A DNA stretch of 64,000 bases from Nematopogon swammerdamellus. Taxonomy: Eukaryota > Arthropoda > Insecta > Lepidoptera > Adelidae. Under the pieces are notes generated by a model. The model did not search any database. It was not told where the DNA came from and saw only the letters and a program-made list of their open reading frames with translations. Position 1 is the first letter of the stretch. Every line of letters starts with the position of its first letter. Both the position numbers and the translations under genes were made by a program. Below are positions 26,247 through 36,136 of the stretch, piece after piece. The stretch spans positions 10,307,566 to 10,371,565 of the forward strand of contig OX336340.1 of NCBI GenBank assembly GCA_946902875.1. The letters are read 5' to 3'.

Positions 26247-28570
26247 GATTCAAAAATAATGAAGTTAGTAAATGGACAAGGTATAGGCTGCCTGTCAACA
26301 TTTTGGAAAACTATATTACAATCGCAATTAGGTGCGTTAAACTTACCTATCTTAAAAAAATTAATGTAAATTGTTACGTATTTAGAATATTTTTATTTTG
26401 CAAATTCAGTCACGGGATAATTACGCACATTTTTTGCATCTAAATGGTCTATTATTATAATTACTGTGCCTATAAAAAACTTGTACATTGAGGCATCGCC
26501 AACGTTTATTTGTATAATAAAAAAAAAAACATTAATTTTATTATAGAAGGAGCCAATTAAGCGAGCTAGATGTAGGACAACGTTTTCCTATGTGTCTGCA
26601 CTTTTCAAACAATAATTGATTTACATACATAAAACGATTATTCGACTTACGCGTGTAGGTCCCGGTAGGATAGTCAGGTAGGTTTTGTTATATGGGAATA
26701 TGGCATGATAAGAAAATGACTATAATTTTACGATTGTATTTATATTACGAATCTACCCTTCTTAAACATTCCCAATAATGTGACGAATGGGTATTAATTC
26801 GAGTATTTATCTCAAATCAGCGCGCGAAATGCGTAAGACCAAGGACGCGTTCATAAAACTGAAGTTTAGCTTTAAAACTGAATAATGATGATATGTTCAT
26901 GCAATGCACACAGATATTGCAGAATTACAAACTGCTATGTTCAATACTCTTCCTATACAATAGTGAGTTGTGGCTTGAATCATATCGCGTGGAGTGTTTG
27001 CCAGTCCACGGTCGCGCTATAGCTAGGACGAGGTAGCGGCGAGGCGCCACTGGACCGGACGTGGCTCATTTCATTGTGTAGCGGTATGAGGGTGGGGGAG
27101 GGGGGGTGGAGGGAGAGGTTGGGTTCCGGCGACCTCCGCCGCGACGACTAATTACACGCCAACCACTACCAGCCAGCGACCTGATTCATGACAGGGACCC
27201 GCTAACCCTAAATAGCGAACACCTAGGGATTAGTGGAGTTTGATTAGCTGTAAGTAAATTAAATACAACATTTTCCAACATATAATTTTGGTACATAATG
27301 CATTATATTCTATATATCTGCAGACAACTTCCTATTGGCAATACCGGCTCACTCAACATAAGAACTCATTAACTGTGCAAACAGCTCATTTCACTTGAAA
27401 TAACTTACCCCTACACATCCGTCCCCATGCATACATTTGATGAAAAATGCTTAAATAATTCTATTTATCGCCAGAAATGAAAATTTATATCGATCACAAG
27501 TCACAAAATTACTCGGTTTAGTGTAGCAGGTACAAACACTGACGCGGGACCTAGGCATAGTAATTTAGCTCACCAAAGTGTTATAGGTTTACCTCAAGGA
27601 TGTTACGTATATAGGTTATGATGAGTTTTTAACGCTGTTATATTATTTTCCGCAAAGTTTGTTTGGTACTCGTATGAGTTCAGTTCAAGCATTGGAGATA
27701 TGAAAATGTAATATTAGTAATATTCAACAAATGCGTAATTGTTTTAATTACATAGTTAATTACCAAATAATTATGTCACATGATTTCTTTTCCGAGTTAC
27801 ACACAGCAGCGGCGGATGTCGAAACTAAAATGAGACTATTTCAAAAGCGTTAAATAATTACTGGACGACGTAATTCGAACAATTCATTGTTAATTTACTT
27901 TAAATATAAAAAAAACTACATAAAAGAGAGACATTAGCATAGCTTCTGTCCGGTCGTTCATTCATTGCATTTCATTCACAATGCTGAATGCTGATGTTTT
28001 TACACCGACTGTTATTGTTATAATTATAACGAGTGCAATTAATTTCCAATTTTTTGTTTCATAATTTCATTGAATGTTTTTCAGTTTTATAACATGTAGG
28101 TATATCATTTTTATATATTGTTAGGCTGACCACCTATAAACGGAACAAGACCATTATATTATTCTATCTAAAATATATTAATTTTAAGGTAGGTATATAC
28201 AGATCTTTTAATTATGTTCTCTTAATTATAGAATCTTGAATATATAAATTAGAAAACGACCTTTTTGTCCGCCTTGTACCTGGCATGACTCCTTTCTGAG
28301 CGTGGTTTCGCGAGGATTGGTGATATTGGCGATGTATAATCTTCTTTTGTATTTTTGGGCACAGCCACGCGTGTCCATCACGCTTGTCCATAGAAAATAT
28401 ATCTATATTATTTTGGTCTTTCAACAAAATTTTCATTCAGAGTGAACCAAATTTATAGAATTCTTATTTAAAAAATTATAAAGTGGTTGCAATGTTTCTT
28501 ATGTACGAAATTTCAATGTTTTAGATTCTTTTAAGATACTTTAAGATGTAGATTCGAAGAAAATAAGCTG

Positions 28571-28632
28571 TGACAGACTGACACGAGAGTCATCCTATAA
28601 GGCTCCGTTTTTTCCCTCTTTTGAGGTACGAA
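28571..28632 (-). mobile_element. Antisense fragment of the 10404 repeat
   Basis: GACAGACTGACACGAGAG, CATCCTATAAGGCTCCGTTT and CCTCTTTTGAGGTACG are the reverse complement of the start of 10404-10560. Confidence 0.6.
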
Positions 28633-28659
28633 ACTCAAAAAATTTGACATTTCACTAAC

Positions 28660-28768
28660 GACCGAAGGGAAGCACTGACGTGGTACGAAGTTCACCCGGT
28701 GTTATGGGCTGACATCACGGATGTTGTAGGTGATGTAGCCAACCGTGTCAGTTTCCATAAAAAAAAAG
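28660..28768 (+). mobile_element. SINE-like family 1, 3' tail only
   Basis: AGGGAAGCACTGACGTGG, GGGCTGACATCACGGATG and GTAGCCAACCGTGTCAGTTT are followed by nine A. It is 5'-truncated and lies next to the 213-bp array. Confidence 0.8.
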
Positions 28769-28870
28769 CCACAGTTGCACTCAGGGAGTGCCGGCAGAAG
28801 TGAAAACAACACCGTAACATTGCTTAAAAAAAAAATTTGTAGGACTCGAACCCATGGTCAAAAAATACAA

Positions 28871-29420
28871 TGTTAAATTTCGTAGAACGGGCAGACATGC
28901 ATTTGTTACGGAACCCTACATTCATTTTGCAGAACTTAGTAGAATGGACAGACATAAACGTGTTAAGTCAATAAACGTGTTACTTAACCCTACTTTTATT
29001 ATAAAATAACCGTCGGAGGACCTTGGTTGAAAATTGTAAAATTTAGTAGAACGGACAGACATGCATTTGTTACGGAACCCTACATTCATTTTAAAATAAA
29101 TGTTAAATTTAGTAGAACGGACAGACATGCATTTGTTACGGAACCCTACATTCATTTTGCAGAACTTAGTAGAATGGACAGACATAAACGTGTTACGGAA
29201 CCCTACTTTTATTATAAAATAACCGTCGGAGGACCTTGGTTGAAAATTGTAAAATTTAGTAGAACGGACAGACATGTATTTGTTACTGAACCCTACATTC
29301 ATTTTGAAATAAATGTTAAATTTAGTAGAACGGACAGACATGCATTTGTTACGGCACCCTACATTCATTTTGCAGAACTTAGTAGAATTGACAGACATAA
29401 ACGTGTTACGGAACCTACTT
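28871..29420. repeat. Higher-order tandem repeat, 213-bp period
   Basis: TTAGTAGAA-type submonomers begin at about 28936, 29043, 29109, 29165, 29256, 29322 and 29379, giving a repeating 66/56/91 spacing that sums to 213. A degenerate earlier unit begins near 28881. Each submonomer carries GACAGACAT and ACGGAACCCTAC. Because 213 is divisible by three, frames stay open on both strands (about 130-170 codons). I regard these as artefacts of the repeat, not genes. GGGAGTGCCGGCAG flanks the array at about 28784 and 29435. Confidence 0.9.
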
Positions 29421-29447
29421 AACACTTGCACTCCGGGAGTGCCGGCA

Positions 29448-29519
29448 GATCCCGTGCCACTCGTAACTTAACCCTTAATGCAATGACTTAAGGTTACATT
29501 TCGCTTTTCGAGATCTGAC
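29448..29519. repeat. First copy of a 71-bp duplicated segment
   Basis: The segment running from GATCCCGTGCCACT to TTTTCGAGATCTGAC recurs 98 bp further on at 29546-29616 with one base deleted. The second copy is the 5' part of the retroposed unit described next. Confidence 0.9.
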
Positions 29520-29537
29520 AATGACGCGATGACGCGA

Positions 29538-29730
29538 ACAGAATTGATCCCGTGCCACTGTAACTTAACCCTTAATGCAATGACTTAAGGTTACATTTCG
29601 CTTTTCGAGATCTGACGAGGACGATTGTTAACGGAATCTTCGCTGGTCTGTTTTTTCTTATTATTTGTTTTGTTTTTATGTATTTATGTTGACTGTTTGA
29701 TTCCTAAATAAATAAAAAAAAAAAAAAAAG
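29538..29730 (+). mobile_element. Small retroposed unit with poly(A) tail and 15-bp target duplication
   Basis: GACGCGATGACGCGA occurs at 29523-29537 and again at 29731-29745, bracketing a 193-bp insert. The insert ends with CCTAAATAAATA followed by about 16 A, the signature of LINE-machinery retroposition. Its first part is nearly identical to the DNA just upstream (29448-29519), so a copy seems to have inserted beside a relative. There is no ORF of note. Confidence 0.85.
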
Positions 29731-30349
29731 GACGCGATGACGCGAGTTTAAAATTTTTTACCCAAGCGCCGCTAAAGAAGTTTTCACTTCAAAAACAAAA
29801 AAAAAAATTAAAATTAATAAAACCAAAATGAATATTTGTTCTGGAACACAGTATCACAGATTACTTAATAGTTACACAGTGTGAACGTCGTGGTTTATTA
29901 TCGTCCGGCCATCAGAGTATTTACTTAAGCTTGTGTACGAATAAATCGGTTCCTATAGAACGAACAACGTACGATTGACGCGAGCGGGCGCCGCCGCCGT
30001 CGCCGCTGCCACTGCCGCCGCGCTGCGCGGGCGGGCGGGACGGATACGTCGGTGGAACAGGACACGCACGGGTGCGGAGCAGAGTAACTGCTATAATGTA
30101 TGGAAATGAACAATGGCGAGACTGCCTCCGCCGCCCCGCTCCGCCGCTGAATTAACTACCTAGTCTACACGTTTACATCTCACTTAACTATCTAAGTATA
30201 TTTTTTTCGATCGCGTAGTTGTGGAGTTATAATTTTTAGGGGAAAACCGTGCAATTATTAATTATTAAAGAACGTATTTCGTGATAGGAAAGTGTATGTA
30301 CCTACCTGTGTACGCGTCTGATAAATGAAAGCCTAGTGACTGTTTATTT

Positions 30350-30400
30350 TAGGCCACATCAAAGCGAGCCGCGGCCGCGCTCGCGGTCGCCCACCGAACT
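30350..30400. promoter_or_regulatory. Candidate TCF-type site in a GC-rich islet
   Basis: CCACATCAAAGC (30353-30364) fits the TCF consensus inverted, and is followed at once by GAGCCGCGGCCGCGC, which includes a GCCGC helper-like motif. Single sites are common by chance, so confidence is low. Confidence 0.2.
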
Positions 30401-31079
30401 AAACAATAGGCGAGACTGAGCACAGATGAATGAGTTTTTCGCATCCGACAACGAAGCAGCGCCTCCATTATTGTTAATTAAGAGCACGCTGTACGTATAC
30501 ATCTCGGTTTCCCATACTAACGTAATCGAACGGTTACTTACTTCAAAACAGTTTGGTATAGAGTAAACATTTTATACATTATAATAATTAACCTGCTTAA
30601 GAACGGTGGTTCCTTATTTGCACTTTTCATACCCACCTATAGGTAGGTAGCTAAATTAAATTTTGAATAAACTTAAATAATTTTTATGTCAGCTTATTTT
30701 GTGAATATTTTTTACTACAGAAGCACACATTATCTTGCGGGTAGAAAGTCCGGATATTTTCAACCTTTATCTTGTGTCTTCAAACATCGTATTAACAAGC
30801 TGGACGCGCGTCTATAGTCCGCAAATCTGCCGGCATGACGTGTCTTACGTTACGTTTCGGGTATCTCGGGTCCCTCGGCACAGCCACCCATACTATTTTT
30901 ATACAAAAAAGTCGATACAAAGTAAAATGTTATATTACACATTTATTCAAAATTTCTTCACCGAAATTAAAGCCTTAAAAGAAGTGTTTATAGGAACTAA
31001 ACCAATTGTCCAAACATTATTTTGCATACAACATGTGTACGCTATATAGTGCGTAATTGAGCCATTCTCCGACGCACCA

Positions 31080-31335
31080 GAGTATTCGATATTGGACACT
31101 GGTGGCTCAAGTGACAGTGGGCTGGACACGTCAGCCGAATATAAGACGATCATTGGAGTAACCATTTCCTACACTGGCGACCGTGGACAGGAAAGCGGAG
31201 TGTGGAAAGACCATCCGCCAGGTGGGACGACAACATCAAGTATGACGACAGAAAATACTGTTCCGTATAGCTGAAGGCTAGAAGGAATGGATTAAAATTA
31301 GAGAGGCATATATCCAGCAGTAGACGCTTGCACTA
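31080..31335 (+). pseudogene. Decayed LINE (non-LTR retrotransposon) C-terminal fragment
   Basis: One plus-strand frame reads QWAGHVSRI, a stop, DDHWSN, then WRPWTGKRSVERPSARW and DDNIK, before decaying. This wording (WAGHV..., KRSVGRPxxRWxDD-like) is the C-terminal tail of reverse-transcriptase proteins of common lepidopteran non-LTR elements. At least two in-frame stops are present and no upstream RT domain is found, so it is a 5'-truncated dead copy. The clade is not assigned; RTE-like is my best guess. It lies antisense to grn inside the large intron. Confidence 0.7.
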
Positions 31336-32446
31336 TGACTGACTGACTATTTCGTGGATACCTATTAAGAGTTTGTAATGATGAGCTTTGCAAGTTTGAC
31401 CTGCTATATAGGACGGCAGACTTGACTGTAAGCTCTTTTTACCCGACTGCGCTAAGCAAAAAGGAGGGCTTTTAATGTTTTCTTTAAAAATAAAATTGTG
31501 TGAGTTCAACAGGAGCGTGATAAGGAAAGCTGAGTTTTGTTGCGCCTTTGAGTTTGGTGCGCCTGCCTGGCCAATTGGCTGACGCGCGGTAGCTCAGTCG
31601 TGCCTCATCTGTACGGTGACGCCAACACAAATACCCAGCTTCCCTTATCCTGCGTTACAATGGCGTATTGCATTACTCGGTCCGAATCTTGAGATGTTTT
31701 ATTCTTAGTTATGAGAAAGAACCGAACCTAAACGTACCTAAATGAAAAGGTTCCTTATCTCAATCATAGCAGTAGCAAATATTAAATGCAGCATAGTAGG
31801 TAGTGTTAATTGGTTAAGTACGAGTACAACTTGTTCAGATAAAGTTTTCAGATACCTAGCGGTTAATAGAAACGTTAGTAGCCAGCGGACGAAGGTCACG
31901 ATGTTAGTAGCACCATACCCCAGCACAGATAATATCACCACCAGCGGAGCGGGAGTGGAAGCAGCAGGCAGCGCCGCGCCGGCTTTATCTGACGAAACAA
32001 ATAATTTGGCCAACGCTCGAAATATCGAAAGTAATTATTGGACAATGACATTTAGCAACTCTAATCTGAGATACTTTGCCACTTATCGAATTAATAAATC
32101 GTCGGTCGCCGGTGAAGCAACCGCCTCGCGCCGCGTCGCGCGGCCATTGTGTCCGGAGAGCTCACTCGGGCCGGTCACGGAGGCGGGCAGGGCGTGGTCT
32201 ACCGTAATGTCAACTGATACTTTGATGGTATCTACGGAAGGCGAAGAGTTAGCAACCGAACAGAGCTGATGGTACTTCGCTCGCATGAATGTTTGGCGTC
32301 TCGAGCGGACGGACAGTGAATACGAACGCGATCAGATAAAGTGGTGGCGGCGCCGCGTGTGTGGGTGGACGATGGGTGGGTAGGTGGTGGTAGGGCGGTG
32401 GGTGGAGGGTGGCGTGGTGTGCGATCGGTCTGCAGTCGCCACTCAC

Positions 32447-33076
32447 CGGCGCTGGTCCGCGTCTTGTTGGGGCGCTGCTTGTTGGCGGGCGCGCCGCCCC
32501 CGAACCCCTTGTTCCCCGCGCCCGCGCCCGCTCCGCCGCCGTACCCCGCGCCCCCGTACGCGGGGTACTCGCCCCCGCCCCCCGCGTACTGCGCATACTC
32601 GCCGGAGGACTGGCTCGGCTCCTGGGAGCAGGTGTCGGAGGTGTGCTGCGCACCTTCGCGCTGCTTCGAGGCCGGGTTGCCGCCCATCATGGGCTTGACG
32701 TCGCCGCACAGCGGGCCCAGCTCGGAGCCCTGCTGCTGCTGCTGCTGCATGAAGGCGACGCTCATGGCGGTGGCGTGCGCGACCGCCGCCTGGTAGTCCT
32801 GCTGCCCGAGCGCCGCCACCGAGTCCGGCGTCGAGTCCTTGGGCGGGGTTGGCGGGAAGGTGAAGAGCGGGTGGTGGTGGTGCGGGTGCGCCGGCGCCGC
32901 CGGGTGCGGCGACAGCGGCTTGTCGCCGCCGCCGCCGCCCCCCGACTCCTGCTGGAAGCCGCCGGGCGCCGCCCAGCCGCCCGCGCTCAGCGGCTTCGTG
33001 TCCAGCCACGGGTGCAGCGGCGTGTGGAAGTGCGGCCGACACACCTGCCCGCCGCCCCCGCCGCCCAGCCCTCGAC
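32447..33076 (-). CDS. grn: grain-type GATA factor, exon upstream of the N-finger (partial gene)
   Basis: This is an internal coding exon of a nuclear zinc-finger transcription factor that binds WGATAR sites. It has 630 bases: two bases of a split codon, 209 full codons, and one base of the next split codon. Residues 10-24 (QVCRPHFHTPLHPWL) and 69-86 (PLFTFPPTPPKDSTPDSV) match conserved blocks of the GATA1/2/3 class. Residues 110-115 are six Gln, 164-194 are Gly/Ala/Tyr-rich, and 199-209 form a basic linker ending RTSA. The 5' edge is an AG acceptor (ggtggtgcag) at 33078-33077; its polypyrimidine tract is weak. The 3' edge is a perfect GTGAGT donor at 32446-32441, leaving a lone G that joins AG of the finger exon to make Glu. 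An in-frame ATG at 33098-33096, just upstream of the acceptor, could start a shorter isoform from an intronic promoter, but splicing is the simpler reading. The gene start was not found. Confidence 0.9.
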
Positions 33077-33489
33077 CTGCACCACCAAAACGACACATCA
33101 GTACAAACAAATGGCAATCTCTCGAGAACACAAACATGGCAGCTTTACCGGTGATGTGACACAGTACAGGTTAGGTGACGTAGGTAGTAGTGGAGTAGAA
33201 TAGGAAGCGATAGGTAATTGTGTTTAGAGGGAGGCGGTGCGCGGTGGCCGGCGTGATATTTAATATCGCATTAGGCTGTATTGCGCGCGGAGTGGGCCCG
33301 CACCGCACTCGCGGCAGCAGCAGGACGATCAAGATACGAAACATTATCGTCCATCAGATAGCGGATAGTTTTGTCGCCATAATAACTATAACTATGTCAT
33401 TTCGGGTGGAGGGCGTGTTCTCTTCCTCGTCCGCTGTTTGTGTAAGAATTAATATAATTGTAATCGCTCGTAACCGATCTTTCACACGA

Positions 33490-33550
33490 TGGAGGCCGCG
33501 GCGGCGGCGGCGGTAGCGGCGGGGGAGGCGGCGGTGGCGGAGGATGCGGG
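33490..33550. repeat. CGG-rich tract
   Basis: GGCGGCGGCGG runs with GGGGGAGGCGGCGGTGG lie 400 bp 5' of the grn exon acceptor. A Pro-rich minus-strand frame here is a translation of the tract. I see no splice logic linking it to the exon. Confidence 0.7.
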
Positions 33551-34771
33551 GAGGGAGTCGGGCGGTGCGGACGCGACGTCTTCATTTACGTATATCTACT
33601 AAGACTTATAATAACAAGTCCAAAATTAGTTTTTGATGAGACGCCTCTATCATAGAACTGAACTATTGCATGATATTCTTTTATGGTAATGTGAATTTGA
33701 TAAACAAATAATGGAGCGGCTGTGGTTTTAATTCGTCTGCTGGCGGCTGGGAGCGCGTCGCGACGCGCGGCAGGGAGTGCGGGGGGCGGGTGTGGGGGCG
33801 GTGAGGTATCTTAACGCTCGAACAATGAGAGTTCTAATGTATTTTCCGAAACATTTCAAAGCGACGATGTCACAATAGCGCTCGTAATTAAAATACGTTA
33901 GTTACACCGACTTAAACTTTAAGAAAATTTATAATGGAGATAAAACTGATTTGAATTAAACTTAATTCACGCGCCTCGGTTTTGTTTAAACGCACTACTT
34001 AGTGAGTAATGACTGGTAACAGCGAGCTCGAGGTGCAATTGAGAAAGGATATTTTAAAACAAACTTTCTATTTTCTTTCAAAGTTGTTGATTGAGGCTAC
34101 TTATATACTTCGCACTACGTTATTATTGATAACGATTCGATTATATACCTAATCTGTCTTAATATGTACATACAATGCAGTTGCTTACTGAATGTTTAAG
34201 GGAAGGGGCGGGCGGCCCGGTACGAGAGGGGACACAGTCGCGGAGGGGGGAGAAGCGGATTGGCCAACCATCGCGGAAGGGGGCAAAGGGAGTTCATCCC
34301 CGAGCGTTAATTCCCAATAGGAATAAACTCTACCAATTGTTAGCGACCCATGTCCCCCTCGCCCTTACTTAAAAGTACGGGTTATTTAATTGTGTACTTT
34401 TTACGCATTGCTTAACTGGTTTTAATCATTTCTAGCCCCTATTTCAGGTGCTTAGGTTAAATAAAAAATGTTACAAATTTTAATTACGAAAAAGCTACGC
34501 TCATAGTTATAGCTCATGTATCTAGAAAACCGACTTACATACACTACCTACAAAATTACTTTTAAGCGCACCTTTATGGGTATATCCATTCAGTTTCAGT
34601 TTATTTGTTGATCCAGACCATACTTTACACATAAACAAGTCAGATATAATTTTGTATCCGGCCATTTCTATTAGTACGGCGAAGAAAGAACAGCCAAGAA
34701 ATCTCGCCTGAAATCATGAGCAGTGTTTTTCATTTCTTTTTCTCCAGTACATCGAGCAATTTCCTATCACT

Positions 34772-34883
34772 CTTTTTTTTATGGAAACTGACACGGTTGG
34801 CTATATCACCTACAACATCCGTGATGTCAGCCCATAACACCGGGTGAACTAAGTGCCATGTCAGTGCTTCCCTTCATTTCATG
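34772..34883 (-). mobile_element. SINE-like family 1, 3' tail only
   Basis: The T run plus ATGGAAACTGACACGGTTGG, then TGATGTCAGCCCATAACACC and TGCCATGTCAGTGCTTCCC. It is 5'-truncated. Confidence 0.8.
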
Positions 34884-34950
34884 TCGTTCTTCATTTCATT
34901 TCAGTTCTAATGCGAGGGTGGCGTTGTGGCAAAGAGCATAATAATTTGGA

Positions 34951-35540
34951 TTAACATGTTGCTGTTAAGGATTGGTACAGTGTGCAATTAAGATTTATCT
35001 TTAAACCTATATGAAATTTAAAGCTATCATTTAGTATACACATTGTTGATTGCATTAATATTTTGTACATTTATTACATATATTAACTTGCATACATATA
35101 TTAACATGTTGCTGTTAAGGATTGGTACAGTGTGCAATTAAGATTTATCTTTAAACCTATATGAAATTTAAAGCTATCATTTAGTATACACATTGTTGAT
35201 TGCATTAATATTTTGTACATTTATTACATATATTAACTTGCATACATATATTAACATGTTGCTGTTAAGGATTGGTACAGTGTGCAATTAAGATTTATCT
35301 TTAAACCTATATGAAATTTAAAGCTATCATTTAGTATACACATTGTTGATTGCATTAATATTTTGTACATTTATTACATATATTAACTTGCATACATATA
35401 TTAACATGTTGCTGTTAAGGATTGGTACAGTGTGCAATTAAGATTTATCTTTAAACCTATAAGAAATTTAAAGCTATCATTTAGTTGAGAATGTATACAC
35501 ATTGTTGATTGCATACATATTTTGTACATTTAACGCAAAA
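34951..35540. repeat. 150-bp tandem repeat, four copies
   Basis: Unit starts (TTAACATGTTGCTGTTAAGG) fall at 34951, 35101, 35251 and 35401, an exact 150-bp period. The first three units appear identical by eye. The fourth diverges in its second half, with extra TTGAGAATG and then loss of register after about 35520. It is AT-rich and noncoding, and its homogeneity implies recent amplification. Confidence 0.95.
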
Positions 35541-36067
35541 CATCTGAAATGTGTACATTGTTCGAACAGATGATGTGTCTTGTGCAGATCAGTAGGACAC
35601 TAGTATACTAAACTGGATGGATATAGGCGGTGGCGGTGGTGGCACAGGCGGAGACCGCGGGCCCCGCATCACACGTCTGATCCAGGTGGAAGATAATATA
35701 CCACCCCAAACCATAGTTGAATAACTATACGTCTACTCGTATACGTATACCGACGCATATTATAATATGTAAACATATTATGTATCTGTTCCTAACTTGC
35801 TCCGCAAATTACTTTTAATTTTCTTGTTGAATAGGTATTCTAAAACGTTGCTACGACCTAAATATGATCTAACAGTAGCTGTCTTATTAAGTAGATACTA
35901 ACTAAAATTTCCTATGTATTCTGCAAAAAAATTAATTGAAAAAATAATTCCTATGGCTCTATATTTCATTAGTTTTAATAAACAACAGAAAATATTCAAC
36001 TACCGAAGTACATTAAAACACTTTTAAAGTGCTTAACATTCGACATTACTAGTTTTTAAAGTAACCA

Positions 36068-36136
36068 GTGCGAACCCCGCCCAGCACGACGGGCAACGTT
36101 CAAAGTAGGGGTCGCTACCAGCAGAGGGGTTCGCAC
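36068..36136. repeat. Short inverted repeat
   Basis: GTGCGAACCCC (36068-36078) is exactly inverted at 36126-36136, around a 47-base GC-rich centre. The function is unknown. Confidence 0.5.

Larger units (their letters stand above)
15665..32446 (-). other. intron between the two grn exons
   Basis: This 16.8-kb intron is bounded by GTGAGT (32446-32441) and ctgcag (15670-15665). It contains no other exon that I can support. Its contents are the SINE-like copies, MITEs, LINE fragment and tandem arrays listed separately, plus GC-rich islets. Stretches 17000-19230, 20160-22030, 26250-28570 and 30150-31080 show AT-rich unique-looking sequence with no recognisable gene. Confidence 0.88.

Noticed and set aside
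28922..29431. Repetitive ORFs of 169 (minus) and 131 (plus) codons
   Set aside because: They are open on both strands only because the tandem period (213) is a multiple of three. No domain, start context or splice logic supports them.
31582..31650. tRNA-like A-box (CGCGGTAGCTCAGTCG)
   Set aside because: No B box (GGTTCRANNCC) or cloverleaf partner arms at the expected distance, so it is not called as a tRNA or SINE head.
32232..33137. The full 301-codon minus-strand frame as one protein
   Set aside because: It reads through the GTGAGT donor at 32446 and starts upstream of the acceptor at 33077. The part after TRTSA loses all similarity to GATA factors, so only 33076-32447 is called.
32341..33203. 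Long plus-strand frames of 100-264 codons opposite the grn exon
   Set aside because: They are shadows of the GC-rich coding exon on the minus strand. Their low-complexity Arg/Pro/Ala translations have no domain, while the minus frame carries GATA-class motifs and matching splice sites.
33397..33585. Pro-rich minus-strand frame as an upstream grn exon
   Set aside because: It is a translation of the CGG tract. It contains no GATA1/2/3 N-terminal motif and has no phase-1 donor that I can defend.
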